This document shows positions 33,545 through 42,480 of a stretch of 64,000 bases of DNA, piece after piece. Origin of the DNA: Vibrio rotiferianus CAIM 577 = LMG 21460 (GTDB lineage: Bacteria; Pseudomonadota; Gammaproteobacteria; Enterobacterales; Vibrionaceae); assembly GCF_002741985.1 (NCBI RefSeq), contig NZ_APHW01000104.1, positions 241,546 through 305,545 on the forward strand, in the 5' to 3' direction. The notes below the pieces were generated by a model that was given only the letters and a program-made list of their open reading frames with translations, ran no database searches and was not told the origin of the DNA. Numbering within the stretch: the first letter of the stretch is position 1; each line of letters begins with the position of its first letter. The position numbers were made by a program, and so were the translations under genes.

Positions 33545-35581
33545 ATGTTTGGAAGATTAACACTTGAATCAATCCCTTATCACGAGCCGATTATTGTCGT
33601 CACTCTTGCGGTGATCGCGATCGTTGGTATGGCTGTCGTTACGGCGATAACCAAAGCGGGTAAGTGGCAATATTTATGGAATGAATGGTTTACTTCGGTA
33701 GACCACAAAAAACTAGGCTTTATGTACATCGCTGTGGCAATGGTGATGTTGATTCGTGGCTTTGCTGATGCGGTCATGATGCGTAGCCAACAACTGCTGT
33801 CTGCGGCAGGCGAGAGCGGTTATTTACCACCACATCACTACGACCAAATCTTTACTGCCCATGGCGTAATCATGATTTTCTTCGTGGCAATGCCGTTGGT
33901 GATTGGTTTGATGAACATCATCGTACCGCTGCAAATTGGTGCCCGTGATGTGGCATTTCCTTACCTAAACAACCTAAGTTTCTGGCTGTTTGTTGTGGGC
34001 GTGATCCTCACCAACATGTCACTTGGCTTGGGTGAGTTTGGTCGTACTGGTTGGTTGGCGTATCCGCCGCTGTCTGGCATTGAGGCAAGCCCCGGAGTTG
34101 GGGTGGATTATTGGATATGGGCGCTGCAAATATCCGGTGTCGGCACCACGCTGACGGGCGTGAACTTCTTTGCGACTATTTTGCGCATGCGTACGCCGTC
34201 TATGCCAATGATGAAGATGCCAGTGTTCACGTGGGCATCCCTGTGTGCCAACATCCTAATCATCATTTCATTCCCAATCCTAACCGTAACCATCGCGCTA
34301 CTAACGTTGGATCGCTACATCGGTACGCACTTCTTCACCAATGACCTTGGCGGCAACGTAATGATGTACGTCAACCTGATTTGGGCATGGGGTCACCCAG
34401 AAGTGTACATCCTGATCTTGCCTATTTTTGGTGTGTTCTCTGAGGTAACGGCAACCTTCTCACGCAAGAAGCTATTCGGTTACACCTCGCTAGTATGGGC
34501 AACCATCGTAATCACGATTTTGGCGTTCGTCGTTTGGTTACATCACTTCTTCACCATGGGCTCAGGTGCAAATGTGAATGCATTCTTCGGCATCGCCACC
34601 ATGATTATCTCCATCCCGACCGGAGTGAAGATCTTCAACTGGCTATTCACCATGTACAAAGGCCGAATCCGCTTTACCACGCCGATGATGTGGACGGTTG
34701 GCTTCCTGATTACCTTCTCTGTAGGTGGTATGACGGGCGTACTAATGGCAGTACCGGGCGCGGACTTTGTTCTGCACAACTCCGTGTTCCTGATTGCGCA
34801 CTTCCATAACGTAATCATCGGTGGTGTGGTATTTGGTTGTTTCGCGGCAATCACTTACTGGTTCCCGAAAGCGACAGGTTTCACCATGAACGAAACATGG
34901 GGCAAACGTGCATTCATTTGCTGGATTGTTGGCTTCCTAATGGCGTTCCTACCGCTTTATGCACTGGGCTTTATGGGCATGACGCGTCGTCTAAGCCAAG
35001 ATCTTAACCCAGAGTACTTCCCACTGTTAGCAGTTGCTGCAGCAGGTACGGCAGTGATTGCGCTTGGCGTGGCTTGTCAGTTCATCCAAATCTACGTGAG
35101 TGTTCGTGACCGCGAGCAAAACCGCGATCTAACGGGTGACCCGTGGGGCGGTCGTACTTTCGAGTGGGCGACGTCCTCACCACCGCCGTTCTACAACTTT
35201 GCCCACCTACCAAAAGGTGATGTCCTAGACGCGTTCTGGTACCAAAAGCATAGTGGCGAATTCGACCCAAGCAAAGAAGTGGAATACGAACGCATTCACA
35301 TGCCGAAGAACACACCAACAGGTATCTATGTATCTGCATGGGCATTGGTATTTGGCTTCGCGATGATTTGGTACATCTGGTGGCTAGCAGCAGCAAGCTT
35401 TGTTGGCATTATCGTGACGTGTATCCAGCACAGCTACAACGACGACGTGGATTACTACGTTGAAGTAGAAGAAATCAAAGCGATTGAAGCGGAGCGTCGA
35501 GCTCAACTTGAAGAAGCGAAGAAAAACGAAGTGAAAGACAACGATACAAAAGACGATCTGGAGGTGACCTATGCAAGCTAA
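33545..35581 (+). CDS. cyoB: Cytochrome bo3 quinol oxidase subunit I
   Basis: Catalytic heme-copper subunit (heme b, heme o3, CuB), 678 residues and about 15 helices. Ligands seen are TAHGVIMIFF (heme b His), WAWGHPEVYILILPIFG with the CuB His and cross-linked Tyr, WLHHFFTMG (CuB His pair), and FLIAHFHNVIIGG (heme His ligands). It reduces O2 with ubiquinol and pumps protons. The C-terminal ~30 residues are highly charged (EEIKAIEAERRAQLEEAKK) and overlap the cyoC start by 11 bases. Confidence 0.95.
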   Translation: MFGRLTLESIPYHEPIIVVTLAVIAIVGMAVVTAITKAGKWQYLWNEWFTSVDHKKLGFMYIAVAMVMLIRGFADAVMMRSQQLLSAAGESGYLPPHHYDQIFTAHGVIMIFFVAMPLVIGLMNIIVPLQIGARDVAFPYLNNLSFWLFVVGVILTNMSLGLGEFGRTGWLAYPPLSGIEASPGVGVDYWIWALQISGVGTTLTGVNFFATILRMRTPSMPMMKMPVFTWASLCANILIIISFPILTVTIALLTLDRYIGTHFFTNDLGGNVMMYVNLIWAWGHPEVYILILPIFGVFSEVTATFSRKKLFGYTSLVWATIVITILAFVVWLHHFFTMGSGANVNAFFGIATMIISIPTGVKIFNWLFTMYKGRIRFTTPMMWTVGFLITFSVGGMTGVLMAVPGADFVLHNSVFLIAHFHNVIIGGVVFGCFAAITYWFPKATGFTMNETWGKRAFICWIVGFLMAFLPLYALGFMGMTRRLSQDLNPEYFPLLAVAAAGTAVIALGVACQFIQIYVSVRDREQNRDLTGDPWGGRTFEWATSSPPPFYNFAHLPKGDVLDAFWYQKHSGEFDPSKEVEYERIHMPKNTPTGIYVSAWALVFGFAMIWYIWWLAAASFVGIIVTCIQHSYNDDVDYYVEVEEIKAIEAERRAQLEEAKKNEVKDNDTKDDLEVTYAS

Positions 35582-36170
35582 TGTTGCGGTTCACGATCAC
35601 GATCATCACCATGATTCTGCAGGCATTAAGCTGTTTGGTTTCTGGATTTACCTAATGAGTGACTGTGTATTGTTTGCGACCTTGTTCGCGACTTACGCAG
35701 TTCTAGAAAGCGGCTCCATTGCGGGTCCAACTGGTAAAGACATTTTCGAACTGCCGTTCGTGTTTGTAGAAACCATGTTGCTGCTGTTCAGTAGTATCAC
35801 GTTTGGCTTCGGCATGATTGCGATGAAGCGCAAAGACGTTGCAGGTTTAAAACGTTGGTTAAAAGTGACCTTCTTACTTGGCGCTGGCTTTATCGGGATG
35901 GAAGTGTACGAGTTCCATCACCTGATTGTTGAAGGCTACGGTCCACAAGAAAGTGCATTTCTATCTGCGTTCTTCACTTTGGTTGGAACACACGGTCTGC
36001 ACGTAACCTTTGGTTTGATCTGGCTAGCCGTGTGTTACCACCAACTGTCAACCAAGGGCTTGAACGATAACATGTCGATGCGATTCCAGTGCTTGAGCTT
36101 GTTCTGGCACTTCCTAGACATCGTTTGGATTTGTGTATTCACCATCGTTTACTTATTGGGGGTTATGTAA
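35571..36170 (+). CDS. cyoC: Cytochrome bo3 quinol oxidase subunit III
   Basis: A 199-residue integral membrane subunit with five helices. A His-rich N-terminus (VAVHDHDHHHDSAG) leads into LFGFWIYLMSDCVLFATLFATYAVL. FVETMLLLFSSITFG and GTHGLHVTFGLIWLAV are typical of the COX3 family of quinol oxidases. It starts inside the end of cyoB, with GGAGGTGACCT as ribosome site, and its stop overlaps the cyoD start by one base. Confidence 0.94.
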   Translation: MQANVAVHDHDHHHDSAGIKLFGFWIYLMSDCVLFATLFATYAVLESGSIAGPTGKDIFELPFVFVETMLLLFSSITFGFGMIAMKRKDVAGLKRWLKVTFLLGAGFIGMEVYEFHHLIVEGYGPQESAFLSAFFTLVGTHGLHVTFGLIWLAVCYHQLSTKGLNDNMSMRFQCLSLFWHFLDIVWICVFTIVYLLGVM

Positions 36171-36481
36171 TGGAACAACATCTAGATACAGGTGCCTCTG
36201 ATTACGTAAAAGGCTTTATTGCGTCTCTGATCCTGACCGTGATTCCTTTCTATTGTGTGTGGGCGCAAGTGCTGCCAGATACTGCAACTTATGCTGTGTT
36301 ATTTGGTTGTGCGATTGTGCAGATCTTCGTGCACTTTAAGTACTTCTTGCACATGGAAGTGAAAACGTCAGAAGGTCAGTGGAACGTGGTGTCACTGATG
36401 TTTACCGCCATTGTTGTGTTGATTCTGATCGCTGGATCGATCTGGATCATCTACAACATGAACGTCAACATGAAGTTGTAG
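36170..36481 (+). CDS. cyoD: Cytochrome bo3 quinol oxidase subunit IV
   Basis: A 103-residue subunit with three membrane helices (about 16-38, 45-63 and 75-97). It includes YVKGFIASLILTVIPFYCVW and the conserved VQIFVHFKYFLHM. The start overlaps the cyoC stop as TAATG; a longer in-frame reading from 36089 lies wholly within cyoC and is rejected. It is thought to assist assembly of the CuB site. Confidence 0.92.
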   Translation: MEQHLDTGASDYVKGFIASLILTVIPFYCVWAQVLPDTATYAVLFGCAIVQIFVHFKYFLHMEVKTSEGQWNVVSLMFTAIVVLILIAGSIWIIYNMNVNMKL

Positions 36482-36489
36482 GCTAGGGT

Positions 36490-37362
36490 ATGCTGAAAAG
36501 TTATTTGTCTATTACCAAACCGGGCATCATTTTCGGCAACCTGATTTCTGTTGCGGCGGGGTTCTTCCTCGCTGCAAAATCAGAACCCGCTAACTTTCTG
36601 TTGTTGCTAACAACGTTAGTTGGTGTCGGGCTTGTGATTGCATCAGGATGCGTGGTGAACAACATTTTCGACCGCGATATCGACCAAAAAATGAAGCGCA
36701 CGCAAAACCGTGAATTGGTGATGGGAAACATCAACATCGACGCGGCGTTTGTTTACGCTTTGGTGTTGCTGTTGAATGGCACAGCGTTATTGTTCCAATT
36801 GGTGAATCCGCTCTCGGCTGTGGTTGTACTCTTGGGTTACGTGTTTTACGTCTTCTTCTACACCATGTGGTACAAGCGAAATTCGGTCTATGGCACCTTA
36901 GTCGGCAGCATTTCTGGCGCGGTTCCTCCGCTAGTGGGCTACCTTGCGGTGACGAACTACATCAGCTTAGAAGCGATTTTACTCTTCATCATGTTTTGCC
37001 TCTGGCAGATGCCGCACTCTTACGCGATTGCGATGTTCCGCATGCAAGATTACCGCGATGCAGGCATTCCTGTTCTTCCCGTTAAAGAGGGCATTACCAA
37101 AGCGCATCAACATATGAAGGCGTACGTGGTTGCTTTTGGTGTGGTTGCTATTGGGTTGTTTATGCTGGGTGAAGCCGGCTACGAATATTTAGCGGTCTCG
37201 GCGGCGGTGTGCTTTATGTGGACACGCGTGACGTTCCAAAAAGTGGATTACAACAATTACATCCAGTGGTCCAAATCGGTGTTTAAGATGTCGTTATTGG
37301 TTGTCATGGGCATCAGCGGCGTACTTGGGCTGGAGTTGATTCCACTGCCGTTTATTCATTAA
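36490..37362 (+). CDS. cyoE: Protoheme IX farnesyltransferase (heme O synthase)
   Basis: UbiA-family prenyltransferase converting heme B and farnesyl diphosphate to heme O for the CyoB active site; 290 residues with about nine helices. The first Asp-rich motif is NNIFDRDIDQKMKRTQNR, and the second catalytic loop is DYRDAGIPVLPVKEG. It is the last gene of the operon, eight bases after cyoD. Confidence 0.95.
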   Translation: MLKSYLSITKPGIIFGNLISVAAGFFLAAKSEPANFLLLLTTLVGVGLVIASGCVVNNIFDRDIDQKMKRTQNRELVMGNINIDAAFVYALVLLLNGTALLFQLVNPLSAVVVLLGYVFYVFFYTMWYKRNSVYGTLVGSISGAVPPLVGYLAVTNYISLEAILLFIMFCLWQMPHSYAIAMFRMQDYRDAGIPVLPVKEGITKAHQHMKAYVVAFGVVAIGLFMLGEAGYEYLAVSAAVCFMWTRVTFQKVDYNNYIQWSKSVFKMSLLVVMGISGVLGLELIPLPFIH

Positions 37363-37585
37363 AGAGCGTATCTATGTGGTTCGCTCTTTATGATAAACAT
37401 ATATATTGCATTTTTATTAAGCTAGTATCGCAAAAGTAATGCCTAAATTTTCTTACTAAGTAAAGCCTAGTTAAATTGGTTACGTTTAACATGTTTGTTC
37501 ATCAATGAGTTTGATCATATTTTGACTAGGCAATTAAAGTGCTATTAACAATAGAGAAACCAGTAGGAAAAAACAGGCTCTTCTA

Positions 37586-38032
37586 ATGTTTTCAATCGTA
37601 AAAAGAGTCTACCTATTATCAATATTGGTGAGCATCGTATTTTTGATTCCTTCTAGTGCTTACGCTGTACTCCCTGCATCTTTAAGTTCTGTAAGCAGCT
37701 ATCGAGTAAATGAGCAGTTAGTGAGGATTGCGATTCACAACATGGAAGTAAATCCCTTAATTGAGATAGATACCATCGATACACCCAGTTATACGCTTAA
37801 TGACTCCAAGAAGATAAAGTCGATTCTATTAGATAAAGAGGTTTTAGCTTTTACTGACTCTGCAGGGGTTTTTGTCGAAGATTACGGAAAACGAGGCACT
37901 AAACTGTTTTTTGTATTGGATTATTTTTATTTGCAAAGTGGGAGTGTCCTTGTGGACTGCGAAGTCTCATTCAACAAAGGAAAAATCATGCAGCCAGAGT
38001 GCTCAGTAAAAGAATACGAAGAGGTAGAGTAG
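37586..38032 (+). CDS. Secreted hypothetical protein
   Basis: 148 residues, no family recognised. A signal peptide (about 1-27, ending SSAYA) is followed by a small beta-rich domain. Its single mature Cys pair (VDCEVS and PECSV) could form a disulfide near the C-terminus. AT-rich compared with the flanking metabolic genes, which may mean recent acquisition. Alone on its strand; a hairpin terminator lies 112 bp downstream. Confidence 0.6.
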   Translation: MFSIVKRVYLLSILVSIVFLIPSSAYAVLPASLSSVSSYRVNEQLVRIAIHNMEVNPLIEIDTIDTPSYTLNDSKKIKSILLDKEVLAFTDSAGVFVEDYGKRGTKLFFVLDYFYLQSGSVLVDCEVSFNKGKIMQPECSVKEYEEVE

Positions 38033-38144
38033 AGTTTGTCCCGTTTACCCATTTATCTCACCAAACCTTAATCCAGATTAAAGTTTTGCCGCAGTTTCGG
38101 CGGTAAGGTTCGCGTCGCTCATTGCACTGAACAGAAATTCAGAG

Positions 38145-38181
38145 AAGGAACAGCCATGCTTTGTGTATCGCTGTTCCTTTT
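38145..38181 (+). terminator. Hairpin terminator upstream of the OYE gene
   Basis: Stem AAGGAACAGC / GCTGTTCCTT (10 bp, perfect) followed by T5. It lies 55 bp before the TTG start of the flavoprotein gene. It either ends transcripts from the secreted hypothetical or attenuates the flavoprotein gene. Confidence 0.7.
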
Positions 38182-38236
38182 TCGTTCCTGCTCGGTAGTG
38201 ATGTATCTAAAAAGACAGATTTTAAGAGGACTGGAC

Positions 38237-39331
38237 TTGAGCATTTTGTTTTCAGAAGCCCGCATTGGCAACATGACACTAAAGAACCGCTTTGTACGTA
38301 GTGCAACGTGGGAAAATATGGCGACAGAAGACGGTCACATGACCGAGAAGCTGTACGACATTTATGAAGAACTTGCTAAAGGTGAAGTGGGACTGATCGT
38401 TACTGGCTACGCTAACATCGTAGAAGAAGAGAAGCCGAACGCAGGCATGATGGGGATCTACAACGACTCTTTCATCGATGAATACAAAAAGCTGACTGAC
38501 CTTGTCCATGAGCATGACTCTAAGATCGTCATGCAGATCGCTTATGGCGGTACAAAAACGACATTCAACGTTGGTGAACGTGTGATTTTTGCTCCAAGTG
38601 AAGTGCCAGAGCGCGGCACCAAAACGGAAGGCAAAGCGATGACTCAAGATGAGATCGACTACATCGTTAAGTCATTTGCGCTAGCGAGCAAGCGTGCACA
38701 AGATTCTGGCTTTGATGGTGTAGAAATCCACGCGGCGCACACGTACCTGATCAACCAGTTCTTAAGCCCATATTACAACCGTCGCGAAGACCAGTACGGC
38801 GGCAGCCTTGAGAACCGCATGCGTTTCCTTATGGAGATCTATGCCGAGACGCGCAAGCTAGTTGGTGATGATTTCCCGATTCTGGTTAAGCTGACAGCAA
38901 CGGAATTCTTCGATGGCGGTTTGACGTTCGATGAAACGCGCATTGTGTGTAAGAAGCTAGAAGAAGTGGGCGTGGATGCGATCATTGTATCGGGTAACAT
39001 TCATGGCAACGCAAGCACCATGGTAGGTGAATCGTTCGACGGTTACACGCTACAAGAAGAGGGCTACTTCCACGAGTACGGTCAAGTGATCAGTCAAGAT
39101 GTGAATGTACCTGTAATTACCGTGGGTGGCTTAAACGACTTCTGTGCTATCGAAGACTTGGCTGACAATACTAAGATTCAGTTTTTCGCGCTTTCTCGTC
39201 CGTTATTGGCAGAGCCACAATTGATCAAGCGCTGGAAAGACGGTAACCGCGCCGAAGTTGACTGCGAACGTTGCTCTAAGTGTCGCACCAAGCGTGGCAA
39301 CTTCTGCGTGGTTTACAAGCGCAGAAAGTAG
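38237..39331 (+). CDS. Old-yellow-enzyme-family NADH:flavin oxidoreductase
   Basis: Single-domain FMN TIM barrel, 364 residues. LGNMTLKNRFVRSATWE near the N-terminus, the active-site pair in FDGVEIHAAHTYLINQFLSP, NRREDQYGGSLENRMRFLMEI, and FFALSRPLLAEP near the phosphate site identify the family. The start is TTG at 38237, preceded by AAGAGGA; the longer frame upstream runs through a terminator hairpin and is rejected. The C-terminus has a Cys cluster (CERCSKC...NFC) like the Fe-S or zinc knuckle of 2,4-dienoyl-CoA-reductase-type members, but the FAD/NAD domain of those is missing. Possibly linked to the amine catabolic cluster after it. Confidence 0.85.
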   Translation: MSILFSEARIGNMTLKNRFVRSATWENMATEDGHMTEKLYDIYEELAKGEVGLIVTGYANIVEEEKPNAGMMGIYNDSFIDEYKKLTDLVHEHDSKIVMQIAYGGTKTTFNVGERVIFAPSEVPERGTKTEGKAMTQDEIDYIVKSFALASKRAQDSGFDGVEIHAAHTYLINQFLSPYYNRREDQYGGSLENRMRFLMEIYAETRKLVGDDFPILVKLTATEFFDGGLTFDETRIVCKKLEEVGVDAIIVSGNIHGNASTMVGESFDGYTLQEEGYFHEYGQVISQDVNVPVITVGGLNDFCAIEDLADNTKIQFFALSRPLLAEPQLIKRWKDGNRAEVDCERCSKCRTKRGNFCVVYKRRK

Positions 39332-39353
39332 TGCGTTCTGGCTCATGAAATTT

Positions 39354-39393
39354 TAAAAAGCCCCTGATGCTTAACGTGTCAGGGGCTTTTTTA
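39354..39393. terminator. Terminator between the OYE and LysR genes
   Basis: Stem AGCCCCTGA / TCAGGGGCT with flanking A5 and T6; bidirectional between convergent genes. Confidence 0.9.
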
Positions 39394-39407
39394 GTTGTGA
39401 GTTATGC

Positions 39408-40304
39408 TTATGCGGTTTCTGCTTCTTCTTGGTAGTTCAAGTAGTGAATGCACAAATCATGAAATGCTTTTGCCTGAGGGGAAATGGTTCTATCGGTCAG
39501 AGTAAAGATGCCAACCTGTCTTTCCAAAGGTGGATCGATCAGAGGAATCCAAACCAGTCGAGTTTCGTTGGTCGGGAACGCTAATTTTGGCAAGGTGGTA
39601 ACACCAATACCAAGCTCAAGGACTGAAAACAAAGACGTAATATTCTCCACGGAATACAAAGCTTGTTCACTTAGCGCGCGTGCAGGCGTCGGATCGAGTA
39701 GGGTACACGTCCCGTTTCGAATAAAGGGCTGTTCTAATAAGGTCTGCCACTCAATACCTTCCGGATGCTGAGCGATAGGGTTGTCTTTCAAACACACCAC
39801 ACCAATGGGGTCAGAGATTAACGGGGTAAACTCGATACCGCCTTCGTCCAAGTGTGATGGGTTGCCCAACGCTAAATCCACTTCGCCTGATAACAAACGC
39901 GCTTCCACGCCAGCGGCGTTATCATCAATTAGGCTGACTTCTACATTCGGGTATCGTTCACAGAATGCGCCGAGCACACTGGGAATCAGCTTGGCAGCAA
40001 CAGAAGGAACGCTGGCGATGCGTACCCGGCCTTGTTGCCCTGCAGCGGCGGCTTTCAAGTCATTATCCAGTGCGTTATAGATGTTGAGAAACTGAATGAT
40101 CTTAGGCAGGCAGATCTCACCGAAAGGAGTGAGTTTGGATTTGTTTCCAGGCTCAAATAGGCTCTGACCAAGTATCTTTTCGAGTTCTTTTATGGATGTC
40201 GACAGTGCTGCTTGAGAACGATTTGCTCGATGTGAAGCAGCTCGAAAACCACCTTCCTCGACCACCATCACAAAATGCTTTAATTGTTGAAGCTTGATAC
40301 TCAT
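39408..40304 (-). CDS. LysR-family regulator of the ridA-DUF3726 cluster
   Basis: A 298-residue LysR-type activator. The N-terminal HTH (about 3-62) includes FRAASHRANRSQAALSTSIKELEKILGQSLFE. The C-terminal co-inducer domain has two Rossmann-like lobes (about 92-290). It is divergent from ridA, with 155 bp between starts, the usual layout for a LysR activating the neighbouring operon and repressing itself. The inducer is presumably the substrate of that operon or an early intermediate, which is inference. Confidence 0.85.
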   Translation of the reverse strand: MSIKLQQLKHFVMVVEEGGFRAASHRANRSQAALSTSIKELEKILGQSLFEPGNKSKLTPFGEICLPKIIQFLNIYNALDNDLKAAAAGQQGRVRIASVPSVAAKLIPSVLGAFCERYPNVEVSLIDDNAAGVEARLLSGEVDLALGNPSHLDEGGIEFTPLISDPIGVVCLKDNPIAQHPEGIEWQTLLEQPFIRNGTCTLLDPTPARALSEQALYSVENITSLFSVLELGIGVTTLPKLAFPTNETRLVWIPLIDPPLERQVGIFTLTDRTISPQAKAFHDLCIHYLNYQEEAETA

Positions 40305-40459
40305 GGCGAAACCTCTGCAATCCCTTTATTTACCTTAGTTTTAATAAGGTGATAGATTTTTCTTATCAAATGTAAAAAATTTACCGTTCGATTTATCGTC
40401 TGTCAATGTGCAGTATTTAACCATCTTGAAACAAGGTTGTTACAAAGGTTGAAAGGCAC

Positions 40460-40858
40460 GTGAATACTTCTACGAAAAAATACCCAGTCAAAACCGCATT
40501 GTTTGCCTCTAAAGCGCCGCTGGAATGGGCAATTGTTAACAATGGCACGTTATACACCGCACAAATCCCGATTGATGATACAGGTGCTGTCGTGGAAGGC
40601 GGTATCGAAGCCCAGACTCGTCAAACCTTTAATAATCTCGTTCACACGTTGGAGTGTGCAGGGGAGTCTTTAGATTCTGTTTTGCAGGTGCTGATTTATG
40701 TGACGGACCGTGAGTACTTAAAAACGGTTAACCAAGTCTACGCTGAGTATTTTGACGCGCCTTACCCTAATCGCGCCGCTATGGTTGTGGCAGGGCTAGC
40801 GCGTGAGGAGATGCTGGTGGAGTTTGTGGTGTACGCATCGGCGAGTCAGCCAGAGTAA
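40460..40858 (+). CDS. RidA-family (YjgF/YER057c/UK114) protein
   Basis: A 132-residue trimeric Rid-fold protein with GTG start (GAAAGG upstream). R105 in PYPNRAAMVV is the Arg that binds the carboxylate of enamine/imine substrates in active RidA proteins. ECAGESLDSVLQVLIYVTD is the usual helix-strand. Members with this Arg hydrolyse reactive 2-aminoacrylate-type imines; others in catabolic operons deaminate pathway intermediates. As the first gene of a catabolic operon it likely handles an imine product of amine oxidation. It belongs to a Rid subgroup other than housekeeping RidA. Confidence 0.85.
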   Translation: MNTSTKKYPVKTALFASKAPLEWAIVNNGTLYTAQIPIDDTGAVVEGGIEAQTRQTFNNLVHTLECAGESLDSVLQVLIYVTDREYLKTVNQVYAEYFDAPYPNRAAMVVAGLAREEMLVEFVVYASASQPE

Positions 40859-40952
40859 AGAATAATAATCAAAGCCTCATTACCGGGCTTTGTCAGTGAG
40901 ATTAGTGAGCTGGTGGCGATCACCAGACGTCAGGAAGAATAAGGACAGAGCA

Positions 40953-42413
40953 ATGACTTTTATTAATAGTGTTCAAGCAGAGAAATCTCTCTACATTGCA
41001 GGCGAATGGCAGTCTGGCATTAATACGGTTGCGAACATTAACCCTTCAGATATCAGTGAGAACTTAGGCGATTTTGCTCAGGCGAGTGAAGGCCAAGTCG
41101 AACAAGCGATTCAGGCCGCGAAAATTGCGCAGCCAGAATGGGAAAAAACACCGATTGAGCGCAAACAAGCGGTTTTGCAGGCAATTGGTGATGAGTTGAT
41201 CGCTCGTTGTGATGAGCTTGGTACGCTGCTTTCACGTGAAGAGGGTAAACCTTTTGCTGAAGGTCGCGGTGAAATCTACCGTGCTGGCCAATTCTTCCAA
41301 TATTTCGCAGCGGAAGTGCTGCGTCAAATTGGTGATAACGCAGCTTCTGTCCGTCCAGGCGTTTCCGTTGAGGTCACTCGTGAAGCTGTTGGCGTTATCG
41401 CCATCATTTCCCCTTGGAACTTCCCAACCGCTACGGCTGCATGGAAAATCGCGCCAGCGCTTGCGTTTGGTAATAGCGTCGTGTGGAAGCCCGCTAACCT
41501 AACGCCAGCAAGTGCGGTTGCATTGACTGAAATTATCCATCGACAAGGCTTACCAGCAGGCACGTTCAACCTTGTGTTGGGCAGTGGCTCGCAAGTAGGT
41601 AACACGCTTATCAACTCGAAAGACGTAAACGGAGTGAGCTTTACTGGATCTGTTGATACGGGTCGTAAAGTTGCAGCAGCGACAGCGCCAAACTTCGTTC
41701 GCTGTCAGTTAGAAATGGGCAGTAAGAACGCACTTGTGGTTGCCGATGATGCCGATATTCAAATCGCTGTTGAAGCGACGATTGCAGGCTCTTTCTCTGG
41801 CGCAGGTCAGAAGTGTACGGCTTCATCTCGTTTAGTGGTGATGGATGGTATTCACGATGCGTACGTTGAAGCTCTGATCAAACGTATGAGTGAGCTTAAA
41901 GTCGGCCACGCATTAGAAGAAGGCATCTTCATGGGGCCAGTGGTGGATGGTAACCAATTGGAAGCTAACTTCGATTGGATCGAGAAGGCACGTCAAAGTG
42001 GTGCTGAGTTAGCATTTGGTGGCGAGCGCTTGAACTTAGAACATGACGGTTTCTACATGTCGCCGACCCTTTTCCTTAATACACAAAACAGTTGGGAAGT
42101 GAATCAAGAAGAAGTGTTTGCGCCGATGGCGAGCGTGATTCGAGTTTCAGACTTGGATGAAGCCATTGCAGTAGCAAACGATACTCGCTTTGGCTTGACG
42201 GGCGGCATCATCACGCAAAGCCTCCGTAATAGCGCCATCTTCAAACAACAAGCTCAAACTGGTTGTGTCATGGTCAACCTACCAACCGCAGGGACGGATT
42301 ATCATGTGCCGTTTGGTGGCCGAAAAGAGTCAAGCTTTGGTCCACGCGAGCAAGGTCAGTATGCGAAAGAGTTCTACACCGTGGTGAAAACCGCTTATCA
42401 ACGTCCTTACTAA
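40953..42413 (+). CDS. NAD(P)-dependent aldehyde dehydrogenase
   Basis: A 486-residue ALDH. Catalytic residues are all present: N156 (SPWNFP), E254 (QLEMGSKNA) and C288 (GAGQKCTA). The substrate may be a semialdehyde: the overall look is that of alpha-ketoglutaric or succinic semialdehyde dehydrogenases (REEGKPFAEGRGEI..A.FF.YFA). The ATG at 40953 follows AAGGACAGAG; the longer frame from 40890 lacks a ribosome site. Position between ridA and the M19-like gene suggests oxidation of an aldehyde released from the amine substrate. Confidence 0.88.
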   Translation: MTFINSVQAEKSLYIAGEWQSGINTVANINPSDISENLGDFAQASEGQVEQAIQAAKIAQPEWEKTPIERKQAVLQAIGDELIARCDELGTLLSREEGKPFAEGRGEIYRAGQFFQYFAAEVLRQIGDNAASVRPGVSVEVTREAVGVIAIISPWNFPTATAAWKIAPALAFGNSVVWKPANLTPASAVALTEIIHRQGLPAGTFNLVLGSGSQVGNTLINSKDVNGVSFTGSVDTGRKVAAATAPNFVRCQLEMGSKNALVVADDADIQIAVEATIAGSFSGAGQKCTASSRLVVMDGIHDAYVEALIKRMSELKVGHALEEGIFMGPVVDGNQLEANFDWIEKARQSGAELAFGGERLNLEHDGFYMSPTLFLNTQNSWEVNQEEVFAPMASVIRVSDLDEAIAVANDTRFGLTGGIITQSLRNSAIFKQQAQTGCVMVNLPTAGTDYHVPFGGRKESSFGPREQGQYAKEFYTVVKTAYQRPY

Positions 42414-42480
42414 GTGAAATAGGGCAGCCGAGGATTCCGCTGCCCAACCTTAAAGGCTCATTAACGTTTAAGGAGTGGTT

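Noticed and set aside
38156..38236. N-terminal extension of the OYE flavoprotein
   Set aside because: It would be translated through a perfect terminator hairpin; the TTG at 38237 has a ribosome site and gives the normal N-terminus.
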